A stretch of 64,000 bases of DNA from Desmodesmus armatus (GCA_007449985.2 VIIQ02000848.1:62001-126000); one strand, 5' to 3'; shown: positions 33,150-56,160, numbered from the stretch's first letter. The notes: generated from the letters alone by a model not told the origin. Program-made: numbers and translations.

Positions 33150-34912
33150 CAGGCACCATGCTGACGTGGCAGGCCACTTATGTGGGTTTTCTGCCAGCTG
33201 TGTTTGCTGGCCTGGGTTTTTTGCCAGCTGTGTTTGCTGGCCTGGAGTGCGCTACATTGCAGCAACCGCAGCAGCTGTAGCAGCCCTTTGTTGCGCTGTC
33301 GCCTGGTGTAGGTGTGCAGAGTGTGGCACTTGCTGTGTGCTGAACTGCACAAGGCTGCCACAGCACGCAATCGCAGCAACGCCTGCTGTAAAGGCGGTGC
33401 AAGTTGCGTGCAAGTGGCTCCTGTGTGTGCAGAGCGTGTGGATGGGTGTTGACTGTTGGGCGTATGTGTGGACATGCAGCTTGTTGGGTTGCAGCCTTCA
33501 ACTCGACACAGTGCTTGCTGGGCCCCTGACGATGCAGGGACTGCCCTGGCATGACCACACAGCAGCCAGTCAGCACGATTGTGTGCAGTTGTTGTCCACG
33601 CTGTTGCATGTTGTTCGCGCGCACATGTCGGTGTGTGTCTGCATCGAGAGGTTGGCTGGGTCAAGTGCAGCTGCGTCCTTCGTTGCTAGGTTCTCTGTGC
33701 CCTTCTTCATGCAGAAGCAAGGAGTGTTGGTGGGTTGCGTGTGCTGTCAGGGCTTGGCAGGTAGGGTGGGTAGGTTGCGTGAGTGTCTTTCGGCAGGTAG
33801 GGGTTGGGTCTGTGCATGCTGTTGCAGCGCTCAGATGCTCGTGCTGCTGCTCTTTGCCGTACCAGGCGAGTGGGGTGATGTCCCCCTGTACCATATTTCA
33901 TTATTCTGCAGGCAGCCTGCATTTCATTGTGATGGGTGGTGGTGCCGCAGGATGTCACAGCGACTGTGCTGTTGAGTTTTTCAGGAGGTTTTGGTCGGCT
34001 GCGGGGTCCCATTCCTACTAGCGGAGGGGACTTGTTTGCTGATACGGGCATCTAGTCTTTGCCCAAAGTGCATGAAACATGCCTGCATGTAAGGTGTGTC
34101 CTTGTTGCAGTGCTTGGTTTTGGAGCTGACGCAGTAGAACACTGACCTGCTCAGATTGCTGCTAGGGGTGTACACTCCCCCCCACTGCTGCTGGGGTAAC
34201 ACTACACAGCAGCAGTACTCACATTGAGCAGCTACAAACAACTCAATCCAAAAGCAACGTGCAACAGCTGATAGCACACAGCTGGTGCGCAACGCACGGG
34301 GAAAACTGCACATTGCTTGCAGAGAATGCTGCTGTGACCACACAACACAAGTCAACAGACATTTTTGTTTTTCGTCTTTTCTCACCACAGCATCTAGGCA
34401 CATCCAGACGCTGGGCACACACACTACAACGCATGTGATGTTTGTGCATTGCACAGTCAATAAAACACACACACATAACTGACAAACAAACCCAGCCACT
34501 GCTGGATCTGCTGCACACAAGTGAGTCATGCAGCACTCACTTAACTACTCAGGAAGCATATTTCACTGAGCTTCACAAGCACAAACAGTGGCCCTTTGCG
34601 CTCACTGCTGCTAAATTCCAAACAACATGCAAGCAAGACAGATGCCCCCACATTGTTCGCATGTGAAAGGCAAAGCTACTATCCACAATGTCCAATAAAT
34701 CAACTGCTGCTCCCAACCTCCTGCAAAGCTGCTTGCCAGTCTGGGCACTTCCAGCTGGCACAAATCATCGCTCCAGCAGAGGCCACTCCAGACGGCCTTA
34801 AACCACTGCTGCCTAAGGCTGCTGTCGCTACCAAAGGCCACTCCAGACGGCCCAGCGATTGCTGCTGCTGCTGCTAATTGCTGCGGCAGCACCTGCTGTC
34901 TCTGCCATATCA
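33150..34912. other. 3' flank and intergenic region
   Basis: A 35-bp unit (TTTGCCAGCTGTGTTTGCTGGCCTGG) is duplicated at 33182-33246. The phrase GGCCACTCCAGACGGCC occurs at about 34781 and 34838. The rest has only shadow ORFs. A terminator or poly(A) site for the SAC3-family gene must lie here but was not located with confidence. Confidence 0.4.
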
Positions 34913-36100
34913 TTACCTGCGCCGGGTGGTGGCACGGTATGCCAGGCGCTCCTGCTTGTATTTTTGTCGCAGGAAGCAGATTGGGCATGTGTCGTTAAGT
35001 TCTGGGTTCTTCTCCGGGTTGTGCTTTGGGTCGTGTGCTGCCACCGGGAAGAACGTGCCCTGGTAATCCATAACTCCGTCCTTGCCCACCCTGCAGTCGT
35101 TGCGGGTAAAGCCCAAAGGAGGGAGCTCGTACTCAGGTACGTCTGCGGGTTTGGGAGGCCCGTCCATGTCGTACTTGCTGCTGCTGCGACCACCACGGTC
35201 CTGGTTGTCGTCCTTGCCGCGGCCCTTGCTGCGGCTCCTGCTGCGTTTGGGCTTGCGCTCCCTGTTGTCGGCATTGGGGCTGCGGCCGCGGCTCCCGCTG
35301 CGCTCCTGCGTATGCTCCCCATCATTACCCTTGCCGCTGCTGCTGCTCCCGCGCTGCGGAGGCACAAACTCCAATGGTAGTTTCACGCGACTCCAATCAA
35401 AGCCTCCTGCTGCAGGTGCCTCCTGGTTTGCTGCCGGCTCTACTGCGCGGTTCCCCTCTGCAGCCCTTGCCTTCGCTGCTGCTGCCTCCTTTGCAAGTGC
35501 TTCAGCTGCTGCAGCCTCCCTTGCTGCAGCCTCCCTTGCTGCAGCTGCCCGTGCTGCTTCTGCCTCCAAGTCTGTATCTGCATTCTGCAGCATGTGCTGG
35601 TCTGCCTCCCTTGCCCGCCTTGCCGCAACTGTGAGGTCCTCTGACATCCCGTTGGCATAGCCGCCAAGGTGACATGCAACACGGGTGATGCCAAGCACGT
35701 CCATTGCTGCTTCGTGCTCCACCCATCGCTGCTGCTCTAGTGTAAGCTGCCACAAGCTCCTGTCAATATCCCTCAGCTCATCCCTGTCCCGCCGAAGCCC
35801 ATGGTAGATTGCGCGTACCCTCGTGACCAGTTGGCCGGCTGGGTCCTCCGCTACTGCTGCAGGCGGGTCCATGTGAGCTGCTATGTCCTGCTGCATGGGC
35901 TCCTCAGGCAAGCCCTCGCCCCCAAAGTCCGGCTGCTCTGCACCCTCACTGTCTGGCTGCTGAGGCAACTCCTCCTCTCCAGATCCCAGCAGGGCCACTC
36001 CCTCACTGACTGGCTGCTCCTGCAAATCCTCCCAGGAGTCCTCCCCGTAGTCCAGCTGCTCCTCTATTATACTGCTGGCACCAGGTGCTGTGTCGGGCAT
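34913..36100 (-). CDS. ORF downstream of the integrase: acidic/coiled-coil/SR-rich protein with C-terminal zinc-like motif
   Basis: The first ATG is at 36098-36100; the frame is open a little further up to a CTACTGTGCAG acceptor-like site at about 36121. The product (about 395 aa) has an acidic N-terminus (EEQLDYGEDSWEDLQEQ), a helical part (IYHGLRRDRDELRDIDRSLW), an Ala/Glu coiled coil (repeats of AAREAA), an Arg/Ser-rich basic stretch (KPKRSRSRSKGRGKDD) and a C-terminal CPICFLRQKYKQERL next to ...DTC. It lies 3' of the integrase ORF, where gypsy elements usually have nothing or an envelope-like gene; no signal peptide or membrane segment is visible, so an RNA-binding or Gag-like role is more likely. 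It could also be an unrelated cellular gene. Confidence 0.55.
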   Translation of the reverse strand: MPDTAPGASSIIEEQLDYGEDSWEDLQEQPVSEGVALLGSGEEELPQQPDSEGAEQPDFGGEGLPEEPMQQDIAAHMDPPAAVAEDPAGQLVTRVRAIYHGLRRDRDELRDIDRSLWQLTLEQQRWVEHEAAMDVLGITRVACHLGGYANGMSEDLTVAARRAREADQHMLQNADTDLEAEAARAAAAREAAAREAAAAEALAKEAAAAKARAAEGNRAVEPAANQEAPAAGGFDWSRVKLPLEFVPPQRGSSSSGKGNDGEHTQERSGSRGRSPNADNRERKPKRSRSRSKGRGKDDNQDRGGRSSSKYDMDGPPKPADVPEYELPPLGFTRNDCRVGKDGVMDYQGTFFPVAAHDPKHNPEKNPELNDTCPICFLRQKYKQERLAYRATTRRR

Positions 36101-36296
36101 AAATGAAGATACGCCCTGCACAGTAGAGGAGTTAGCAGTGCAGGACAGAAGGTTGAGCGTGTCAGCTAATCACCTGCTTAGTCAGCCTGCAGTATGCACT
36201 GTCATGCCCCCCCTTCCTTTAAACCCCTTGGTGCTAAGCTACTACTGCGCCGTCTGAGCGAAACCGGACCGAGATAATAAATCGAGCATCCAGTGC

Positions 36297-37794
36297 TCAA
36301 TGCAGCCAGTTGTCGATGTCTATGCCTTGCCTACTGAGCACCAGCCAGCAGCCATTGTTGCCCCTGAATGCTGCTGCTCGCCGTTGCTGCTTGAGTGCAC
36401 TGAACAGAGGGTGGATGTCAGCTGGAAACGCCAGTGAAGGCACGTAACAGAGCACCACCAATGGCCTCATCTGCAGTGCTGTGAAAACTGCATGAAGCAC
36501 AAAGGGTGCTGTAGGTGTGATGATGATGGCTGTAGCGCCGTGCTGTACGGGCCCGCAGCCCACAGTGAATGGTCGCCCAGCAAAAACCTGCTGCCACTGG
36601 GTGTTGAGTGTTAGTGGGTCCACCAGGGCTTGAACCAGGGACATCTGCACTGTAAGCTGCAGCAACTGCACATCTGCCGGTGAGACCCTTGTGGAAGGAA
36701 CAGCTACTGCACCGCCAGCAACCCTGCTGACCAGCTGTCGTGCGTACGCCACTGCTGCTGCCAGTGACTCTGGTGTAGGAATGCTGACCCCAAGTGGCAG
36801 CACTGCATCCTCCGGCTGCAGGTAGCGCTTGATGCCTGCCATAGTGGCGTGGTGAGAGTCCCCATCTTCGTACACCACTCGGAAGTAGTATGGGCGTGAC
36901 TCAGCATCCTTGAAGTAGATCCTGCCCCAGTACTTCCTGCCTTTCCCGGTGGCTGGATCCGTGAACGCCTTCAGCACCAGTCGGCCATGCAGCGCATGTG
37001 CTGCTTCGTCCCTGCGCTTCATTTGCGCGCCGGGGAATATGTTTGGCCTGGCCTCTCGCTCCTGTAGCTGCTGCCGCTGCTGCTCCCTGCCAGCAGCATC
37101 CTGTTCTGTGTAGCCAGCGTCCACACACTCCGGGCACAGCCACACACCGTCAGGCACACTGCTGAGTGGTGGTTGCAAGCAGTAGGTGTGGTAGCCGCTG
37201 TTGCACACGTCACACAGCATGAGCTCGGCCCCGTTGTCGCTGGTGCTGCATACCTCACAGACCACATCATCTGTGTTGTCCACAAGCAGTGGGTCGATGC
37301 CGCCGTCGATATCAGGCAAGTGGCAGGGTGCACAGTGAGACATGTGCACCTCAATGGTCTGGCCACAGCGCCCCTGCAGGTGCAGTACCCCAGAGTCCCG
37401 CACCTCCAGAACTCGCAGAATGAGGGGTTTGGCCCTGGGCTGTAGCTTGCTTGCCCGGTTAAGCTGCTGAGTGTAGACGTAGTCACCCACCATAAACCTG
37501 TGAACGCGTGGCTTGTAGTCAGGCGCACGCAGCTGCAGGTAACGGCGCTGATCCCTGTGCTGTGCAATCGCCAGGTTTTCCAGCGCAATGGGCACCTGCT
37601 GCTTTAGCCGCTCCTTACGCTGCAGTAGGTCCTTGACAGCCGCCTCAGCACTGATGTCCAGGGGTGTGCTGACAAGCTCCTTCACTGCAGGTGGAATGAC
37701 CGGTGGACGTGCATACATGAGTTCGTACGGGCTGTGGCCTGTGCTGGCCTGTGGATCCCACTCGGCTTGTGGTTTGCTGCCTAAAGCTTGCAGC
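36297..37794 (-). CDS. retroelement integrase C-terminal region with PHD finger and chromo/Tudor-like domain
   Basis: The frame has no ATG at its beginning; the open stretch starts near TTG 37796 after an upstream in-frame stop, so it is a truncated end. In order: QASTGHSPYELMYARPPVIP (about residue 17 on, the typical gypsy-integrase segment), a helical linker, VGDYVYTQQLNR and a beta-rich GPY/F-like part, then a C4HC3 PHD finger at about residues 175-225 (CEVC, CDVC, HTYC, CPEC). Then follows a domain with KYWGRIYFKDAESRPYYFRV and YEDGD..H, resembling chromo or Tudor-like readers, and a C-terminal globular region ending NGCWLVLSRQGIDIDNWLH that I do not recognise. PHD and chromodomains on integrases are thought to steer insertion toward certain chromatin. 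Confidence 0.75.
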
Positions 37795-37870
37795 AATGAT
37801 GCTTCGCAGCCAGTTGGCTGCTCTCACTGTCTGAGGGTAGCAGATACTCACTTGTAGTCCTTTGCAAAGT

Positions 37871-38555
37871 GTTGATGCGCTGTATGAATGTATGAATGAT
37901 GTTCAGGCACCCGGTTCGACCACAGGTCGCTGCTGGGGCTGGTTGCTGCACCTGTGCGCTCTGAATGGGGAATTCAAGTGAGCGAGTACTCGGGAAACAC
38001 TGCCAGAAGTTTACACCAAGCACTGTCAAAGCCGAGTGCGACGCACAGAGCACCACAGCGGCACAAAGGAATCGGCACTGCAGGCGGCAAACCCTGAACC
38101 CGCCAGTGATCCTTCACCTGTGCATCGCAGCACCAAACTCATCGCATACAACTCTCAAGCACTCAACCACCAATAATAGCACTGCCACGCAGCAGTATCT
38201 GGCATGATCTGATATCACCCAGGGTCCCTGTTGACTCAACACTATTAGTCAACTATCACACTGATTCTGCTAAGGCATGTGTTGTATAGCCTTGTACACA
38301 GCATAACCTTCCTGTGAGGATTACTGCTCACTCAGCAGGAATCGGTCAGTGTAGCTGCTGCTCGTGTCAGAGCAACCGCACTGTGTTTGGCAGGGCAGAG
38401 CACACACGGTGGATAAGCCGGAGTAATCCACCTTCAAATCACCTCTCTTGGCATAACATGGTGCACAAGTGAACAACAAGACAGTTGCAAGTGAAGCTGG
38501 GCCATGACAGCAGACTGTGTGCTGGGCTATAGCTGTTGCTACAGCCAATAGCACC
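37871..38555. other. intergenic region between divergent units
   Basis: This region separates the minus-strand retroelement remnant and the plus-strand coiled-coil gene. No exon, repeat family or clear promoter element was seen; TAATAG- and TATCA-containing AT-richer stretches occur at 38165-38290. Confidence 0.35.
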
Positions 38556-38747
38556 ATGACAGTACGGACATCCATCCTAGCACCCGCACTTTTACACCAT
38601 CTGAACAAAGCATCAAAATTGGTGCATCGGCCTAGCCTTGGTCCTCGTCACGCAAATGAGCTTCGGTACTGCATCAGCAAAGTCACTGCTCGTGAGTCTC
38701 TCACAGCCTGCATTGCTTGTTTGAACCCTTCCACAAATCCACAACCA

Positions 38748-41700
38748 ATGAAACTAGATAGGGAGGAGAAGCACAGGCTGAGAGACCTGTTCACAACCCA
38801 GTTGCAGAAGTGCGAGCAGGTGCCTGTCTCCTTTGGCCCTGCCAAACACCGCAGCACGCAGATAGACAACGAAAAAGTCTTACAGGGGACCTCTGACACC
38901 CCAGCTGCGCTGTCAAGCCTCCCTGGTCAGTGCAGACAGGCTTCAGCTGGCAAAGTCACTGTTGCAGCAGCACGCAGCACCACCAAACCGAAGCGCAGGG
39001 CCCAAACAGCCAGGCCCAAGCCAGCAACAGAGGAAGACTTGGACCCTTCCTCGTGGACGATCTACCAAAGCGACTTTGCAGCCACAGCAGCAGCAGCCAG
39101 CTCCAGCACAAACATCCTGATCCACAGCCCAGCACGGCTAGCAGCAGCAAGGAGAACGCTGGAGAGCAGCAATGAGTGGGCAGAGATAAACAAGCTGCAA
39201 GTCCTGCAGGCCCAGCAAGAGGTACGTTCCTTGCAGTAAATGAGTTACATGACAGCAGCAAGGTTGACCGTCAATGGCATTCTTTACGTCTCAGCACCTG
39301 GGCAGCACGTCGATGTGGTCGCGTTTCTGTTAGCTGTCTTGGTGCTTTCTGGCTACTTCAGGACGGCATGTCACTCCCATGCTCATATAGTGCTACTCCC
39401 TTTTGGATTTCTCATGCAGACATGCCAACCTGCCTGTGCCTGCAACGGCTTGCCTGTACATGTATGTCTCCTGCAGGCGGCGGCAAAGCAGCAGCGGTTG
39501 CTGCAGCAGCATGCTCAACAGCGGCACCACCTTGACCAGCAGGTGAGTGGGATCGGCTGCTTATGGCTGGGGGCTTTTGCTACTTCAGTACAATACAGAG
39601 CAGGTGACCACCACAGGGCCTGTGCCAGCATGTGTGCAGCAGTTGCAACTGCTGCCCTGCAGTCGATACAGTCTGTCCAGCACAGTGAGATAACGCTTGC
39701 TGCACCACCAGAGGAGCCTCAACCGTCCTGCAGATGGAGGGAATGCGATCACTTATGCGTGCAGAAAGTCATTCCACCAGTACAAAAACAGCAGCTGCAT
39801 GTATGCATGGTGACAGAGATTAGCAGGAACAAGTGCCCTTTCCTGTAGCATCATGTACTGGTACTCCCAGTGACGGCCCCAGCAAGGCGTGCCAGCGGGA
39901 AGAGACATGGTGTGTGCTGATGTTACGTATGTGTACAAACAGGTGACAGAGCACGGCAAGGTGCAGCAGGCTGCAGCAGCTGCAAAGGTTGCTGATCTGG
40001 CAGCAGCAGTGGCCGATGTTGAGGCTCATGAGCAGGAGCAAGCAGCCAAGGAGGCAGCGGCAAAGAGAGCAGCAGAGAGGGTCAGGCAGGAGCAGCAGCA
40101 GCAGGTGAGCGTTGCAGACTGATTTGAAGTGACATGCTTGCAGGAAAGGGGGCGTGCTGATTCTTTTAGCTGTGGCAGAGCAAGGAGAGTGCTTGAGCAA
40201 GGCAGCAGCATCAGCATTTCCTGCTGCTGAGCAATTCCGTGGTGCCACCTGTACAGCGGCTGAGTGCAGACACCCTCCCTCCTTCCAGAAAGCAGTCACT
40301 GCCGTTGGCAATGGCATATCTGGAAGAAACATGATTACCCGGGACCTGCAGGGTAATATGCCTGTAAGTAACTCACATGCCACAATGTCGTGGTGCAGGT
40401 AGCAGCATCAGAGGCCGCCAAAGCCAGGGCAGCGGCCAAGAAGGCTCGTGAGGATGCTGCTCTGCTGGCATCAGCGCAGCGCCAGATGGCTGCAGCACAA
40501 GCAGCGGCAGCTGCCAAGGCAGCAGGTGGGACTGCAGAGTGCGGGCGTGTGTTAGGGGGAGGAGAGCCACTGTTTGGCACACGTGAAGTATCAAAGGATC
40601 ACACGTGCAAGTGGGCTTTGTCTGGCAGCATGCCACACATGCCGTGCTGCTGCAACAACCCCAGTGGTGCTGGACTGGACTGGCAGTAGCTGTCTGCTTG
40701 TTTTCAGCTCCAGCACATCCCCATCTGTAGCTTCTTTCACAGTGTGGATTCCTCACAGACTCAGGGACGACAGCTTGACAGGCAGGTGCAGGGCCATGCT
40801 GGTGGGGTCACCATGCAGGGCAGTTTTATGTAACATGCAATCTGAAATTCGACATGTGATGCTGTGCCGTTGTTGTGCCGTGCTGTGTCGTGCTGTGCTG
40901 CGGCGTCTGCAGCTGCTCGTCAAGCTGCTGAGGAGGCCAAGCTGTCCAACATCAAGCTGCAGGAAGCAAAGAAGCAGGCAGCACGGGAGCAGCAGCGCAA
41001 GGACGAGGAGCTCATGCAAGAAACAATCAGGTGTGCCCCGTCCGCAGCAGGAAATGCAAGGAAGCACCATGCTGTGACAGTGCTTGGCTACACGGTTGAT
41101 GTTGCCCCTAGGGTTTAGGGGGGGCCTGCATGGTGTAACCTGCAACTTGCTGCAATCAGCCAGCACCTTTGACGCCGCCCTCCCTCCTCAATGCAAACAC
41201 CACCCTCTCCAACGTAAACACCACCCTCCTTTGCTCAACAGCTCAGCTGCCCGTAGACTATCATCGCTGTCACACATGTGGCACATGTAGCTGGCAGCTA
41301 CATGTGCTGACAAATAGAGCGTCGCCAAAAGTGTCTGGTCTGCATGGTCTGTTGTGCAGGACATTGGAGCATCAGGAGCTTGCCCGTGAGGCCGCCCTGA
41401 AGGCTTTCCACGACAACATTGCACAGCGAGCTGCAGTGGCGGGTGCCATCGCGGTGGCTGGCAACAAGGCACGCCAGGAGCGGGAAGAGCGGCTGATGGC
41501 AGCCAGTGAGGCCAGGGCCAAGGCAGAGGCAGAGGTAAGTTGACCGTCAACTTGCATCCGGGCTGTGTGCAGGGCTTAAGCAGCTATGTTCTGGTAGGCC
41601 AACAGCGTCACCGAGGTGCTGGAATTGCAGGATTGCAGCAGGTACAACTTGAACCTGGCAGGGAAATGCCATTCTTGGCAGGGCACCCCCCCTGCATGTC

Positions 41701-42704
41701 AGTTCGCTAAGTCTGTTGACCCTTGCCTTGATGCGTCTCAAACGTGCATGTCGACATGCACACTGTTTCAACAGTCGGCGCTGCATCGTGTGTGTTGTGC
41801 AGGCCAAGCATGCTGCAGATGTGGCAAAGCGTGCAGCGCAGGTGCAGGACCGCAAGGCCTCTGCTGCAGCAGCAGCTGCTGCCAAGGCTGCAGCACAGTA
41901 CGCGGCCAACGAGGAGCAGGCAAAGCTCAGGGCTCAGGTGCAGGTGAGGATCCCAGCGACACGGTATCCGATACCATAGGCTATGATAGATAATCTACTT
42001 AGTAAGTCAACGTACTACGTGAGTAACCCTTACCACCCGCTACGCTACCGTACGCTTGCGCGTTGCGCACTGCCAAAGTTGGCGGGAGCGCTGGACTCTC
42101 TGCAGCGCAGCGCTCCACAAGCACCCACGCAGCGTGTGCGAACTCAAAACATGGACAAATAGATGTCATGTGTGGCCGAGCTGGAAGGCGGAGGGCTGAA
42201 ACATACTGCGTGGTGTGTGTGCTGCAGGTTGAGTTGGCAGAGTTCCAGAGGAGTGAGGAGCTCACTGCACAGCAGCGGCGCCAGCGCAACCTGGCACACA
42301 GGCAGTTCCTGGAGAAACAGATTGTCGAGGTGAGACTGACTGACTGTGCGTGTATACCATGTATCACAACCTGTCACTGAACGCGCAATAGCACAACATT
42401 GGGGCCCTTTGCTTAGTGGTTGCCTTGTATGGGTGCCAGTTGTCTGGACATGCTGCTCCAGGTTCGTGGCGCTGTGCCTGCTTTACCCAGCAAGCATTCA
42501 ATCCTGATGGGCAGCAAGATCCTCATCCAGTGTGTTGCAGCTTCAACAACCCAACTTTGTGACTTTGGTGTTGCTGTTTCCGTGTTTCAGGCTGAGGAGC
42601 GTGCGCTGCTGGATGATGTGTTCATGGCCCCCAAGGAGAGGGAGCTCAACAGACGGCTGCTCAGCGCCGCCCGCAGCGCACTCAACAGCGTCAGCCATGC
42701 CTGA
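38748..42704 (+). CDS. Ala/Gln/Glu-rich coiled-coil protein, possibly cilium-associated
   Basis: Nine exons with consistent phases: 38748-39221, 39477-39542, 39943-40104, 40399-40525, 40913-41030, 41360-41534, 41803-41943, 42228-42329 and 42591-42704. I chose ATG 38748 (MKLDREEKHRLRDLFTTQL) because coiled-coil character begins there; an in-frame ATG at 38556 would add 64 residues. The protein (about 490 aa) is nearly all charged helix: EAHEQEQAAKEAAAKRAAER, ARQAAEEAKLSNIKLQEAKK, RQEREERLMAASEARAKAEA, and a C-terminus with FQRSEELTAQQRRQRNLAHR, QFLEKQI and EERALLDDVFMAPKERELNR. This pattern resembles trichohyalin/plectin-homology proteins found inside ciliary microtubules, but I cannot name the orthologue. 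Fits a flagellated alga. Confidence 0.75.
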
Positions 42705-44056
42705 TGCTTCCTGGTTTGACTCCTGGTTTGACTCAGCCAAGGCCCAGCTTTCAGCTGACATCCGATGTCATCATGATGATGATTGTGGCTGCTGGGCGCC
42801 GCATGCGATGCAGTTGAGAGCGTCAGGATTGCCTGATATTTGTTTGACTTTGGTTTGACTGCGCCAAGATTCCAGCCAGTTAATGTGGCTGCTGAGCGCC
42901 GTATATGACACACTGGACAGCATCAGCCAAGCCCTGCTTGTCTTGTGCATTTTCTATGTTGACTTGCCAGTCCCACTGTCTGGGTTGGCTTTGTACTGAT
43001 GCTACTAGTTGCTGTGCGCAGTGCATTGAGAGCACCAGCCATGGCAGAGGCGAACGGTGGCGCCACCACCGGCCACCATTCCATTGTCGTAGTGCGGCGG
43101 TGATTGCTCACACAACCATACTGCTGCACGAGTTTGTTTTGGGTTGGAGCTTGTGTGGTTGGACGTTGCTGCAGTGCACCTGCACCACAGACACTTGAGA
43201 TTGCCAGCATGTAATGGTAACAGTTTTGCACTTGCAACATCAGAATAAGTGACACCAGCACCTTGAATGCTGCGGCTCGTGTGCCAAATTGCAGGGTCTA
43301 TGTTACAGAGGGTACTGCCGCTGCTTCACAGAAAGCAGTCAAACATGCAGCCGCACAGAGGGCACGGCTTGTGGTTGATCGTGCAGCATGGTGTCCAGCA
43401 GAGAAACACAAGCCCGCACATCCTTCAAAAAGAGTCAAGCCAGACAACCTTCCCATACCATTTCAACAAGCTGTGCAGGAGCACATCTAGAGGGAAATGT
43501 CCCGAGCATCAGGGTCTCAGCTACAAAAAGCAAGGCCCATCAGTGTGCACAGCCGCAGTGTCACATCTTGGGGCGAATCGACCCGCAAACAGCCTCTGTT
43601 GCAAGTGCTCCCAGGCTGGCTGCAGCCACACAAAAGGCAATGAAAGATGGCCTTCCACGCGAACAGAAACACAGAAACATCCGACATGTCTGCTTTTAGA
43701 CCGCCATGACATCCATACAGCAGCTCAGCAGGCATATGCACTGACGCTGACTCAGCATGCAGTCTCACAATGCCGGGATCAGGCTCAGATGCACAAAAAT
43801 CCCGTGCCCGTCCAACTCGACATGAGCAATAGCCAGCAACAACCGAAGACAACAACTGTGAAGACAACTTGCTGTGTGCTGATAGAAGCACACAAATCGT
43901 TGGGTGATGTCACACCCTCAACTAACTGGCATCCAAAGTAACAGCAGCAAGGGCGCCAGTGTACACAATCACTGGACTGGCACCACAGGGAGCCTGTCAC
44001 ATGCTGTGCTGACCTCCTGCTTCCTGCACACCCACAGCTGCAGGCCCCTGCCTCCG

Positions 44057-44106
<50 letters not shown>

Positions 44107-44620
44107 GGACCTACTGGTCTCCTGAGACCAAGTACATATGACATACCATAACAGGCACACACACAGTGACAGGCCCCCTCCTCCGGGACAGCCAGTGAGT
44201 GAGTGAGGGACCGACTGGCCTCCTGCAACATGCGCTGTGCTTTCTCAGTCGAACTCCTCCTACCAGCCTGGGGTGCAGCACGCGCACACAGCAGCAGGGC
44301 TCTCCTGCACACAGGTACAGCCGCTTTACATGCAGCCGCAAACCACTAGCCTCAGAGAGCCCCTCTGCTGCGCTGCTGACCATGCACACAAGGCACAACA
44401 CTTTAGAAGCCTGAATACTGCGGCTGCGGCAGCCACTAGCCTCAAAAGCCTCAGACGGAGCAAGTTAGGTAGCCACTGGGCCGCCCGCAACCTGTCATGG
44501 ACTCCTCCTGCTGAACGCCTCAACCAAGAGCACCCGCACCATGGCATCGTGTGCATGTCATGTGCTGCAGTGGTACAGCAGCTACTGTTCCCGCTCTAAA
44601 GCGGTCACAAAACCAGTACG
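42705..44620. other. 3' flank with decayed last-exon copies, short ORF, AGCC tract
   Basis: Just after the stop codon three decayed copies of the last exon's end (core GGCTGCTGnGCGCCG...GAGAGCGTCAGnATTGCCTGA) stand at about 42785-42840, 42888-42945 and 43012-43045, about 125 bp apart. A 75-codon plus frame from 43263 to 43490 (with YVTEGTAAASQKAVKHAAAQ) has protein-like composition but no partner exons. An (AGCC)n tract of about 12 units lies at 44056-44105. The convergent ligase gene ends at 44621. Confidence 0.45.
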
Positions 44621-55273
<10,653 letters not shown>

Positions 55274-56160
55274 GGCAGTACGGTTGCTGCCCAGCAGTGG
55301 GACTGTGTGTATGCTACTGCTGGGGGGCCGGTCCTGTGCAGTACACTGCTGCTGGTGCGGTGCAGCTGCTTCTTCGGAGCTGCACTCTGCTGCTGCCGGT
55401 GCTTTGGTGCTGGAGGCTGCACGCTGCAGCACCTGCAGCAGGCCTGTGGGTGTGTAGAGCAGCAGAGCAGTAGTGCGAGCTGTCAGGGTTTGCTTGCCTG
55501 CTGGGGAGACTGGGATTGCTCCCAGATCCTGATGAATGCTACTGCGGTATGCATTCAGATGTAATATGTTTCATCGATGTTGCTGCTCAACCATGAGGGT
55601 GTGCGCAAAGCACAGTGGCCTTGGACGCACGTCCAAGTTGACAGCTGTCAGCAGTAGGAGTCATGTGGACACATACCTCGGCTGCCCTGCCGCCTACCCC
55701 TGTCAAGCACGCCCAGCATGTGTGACTGAGACTGACGAGGCACAAGGGAATACGTACTGAGCACACGTTGTGGTGGTATGCTGTGCTGTTTCATATGATC
55801 AACAACAACTCAGTTGGCGGACGTGCATTGGCACTTCCAGGCGACAACACAGCAAGCGAAATACTCTAAGTCCATACAGTTGGCTGCATACGCCGCTTCG
55901 CGTTTGCCCACGTGTCCAAAGTTTTCGGTCTCACGCCACGTGGCACCAACAGGTGCATTGATATGACGTTAAAAGCTTTGAAATCTAAAACATTAATATT
56001 GCTGCGTCAACATGCCTCAAGCGTACTGTGTGCAATGCGGCCGTTCGCCTCGCCCCACAATGATCTGGTGATCTGAGCTGTCACTGGCCCTCTTTTTCAT
56101 TTCTGACACAGCCAATGCAGACATTGTGCTGCAACTGTTATGTACATCCATCACAAAAAC
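55274..56160. promoter_or_regulatory. shared upstream region of the ligase and Tpt1 genes
   Basis: The minus-strand ligase start (Met 55273, although the frame is open to about 55432) and the plus-strand Tpt1 start (56161) face away from each other across about 0.9 kb or less. No TATA box or named element was identified. The AT-richer part around 55960-56000 (TTAAAAGCTTTGAAATCTAA) is the best candidate for a core region. A bidirectional promoter is an inference from the geometry. Confidence 0.35.

Larger units (their letters stand above)
34913..37870 (-). mobile_element. LTR-retroelement-derived region (integrase tail, PHD finger, extra ORF)
   Basis: Two long adjacent minus-strand ORFs, one with an integrase C-terminal region of Ty3/gypsy type, identify a retroelement remnant. 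Upstream in sense, a second frame reads YPQTVRAANWLRSII (about 37840-37795), like the gypsy-integrase region HPQTDGQTERVNRTL, and is out of frame with the main ORF. Reverse transcriptase, RNase H, protease and integrase core were not found, so the element is 5'-truncated or rearranged. No LTR pair was recognised. Confidence 0.7.

Noticed and set aside
43785..44312. 175-codon minus-strand ORF with GWLA repeats
   Set aside because: It is the translation of the AGCC tetranucleotide tract.
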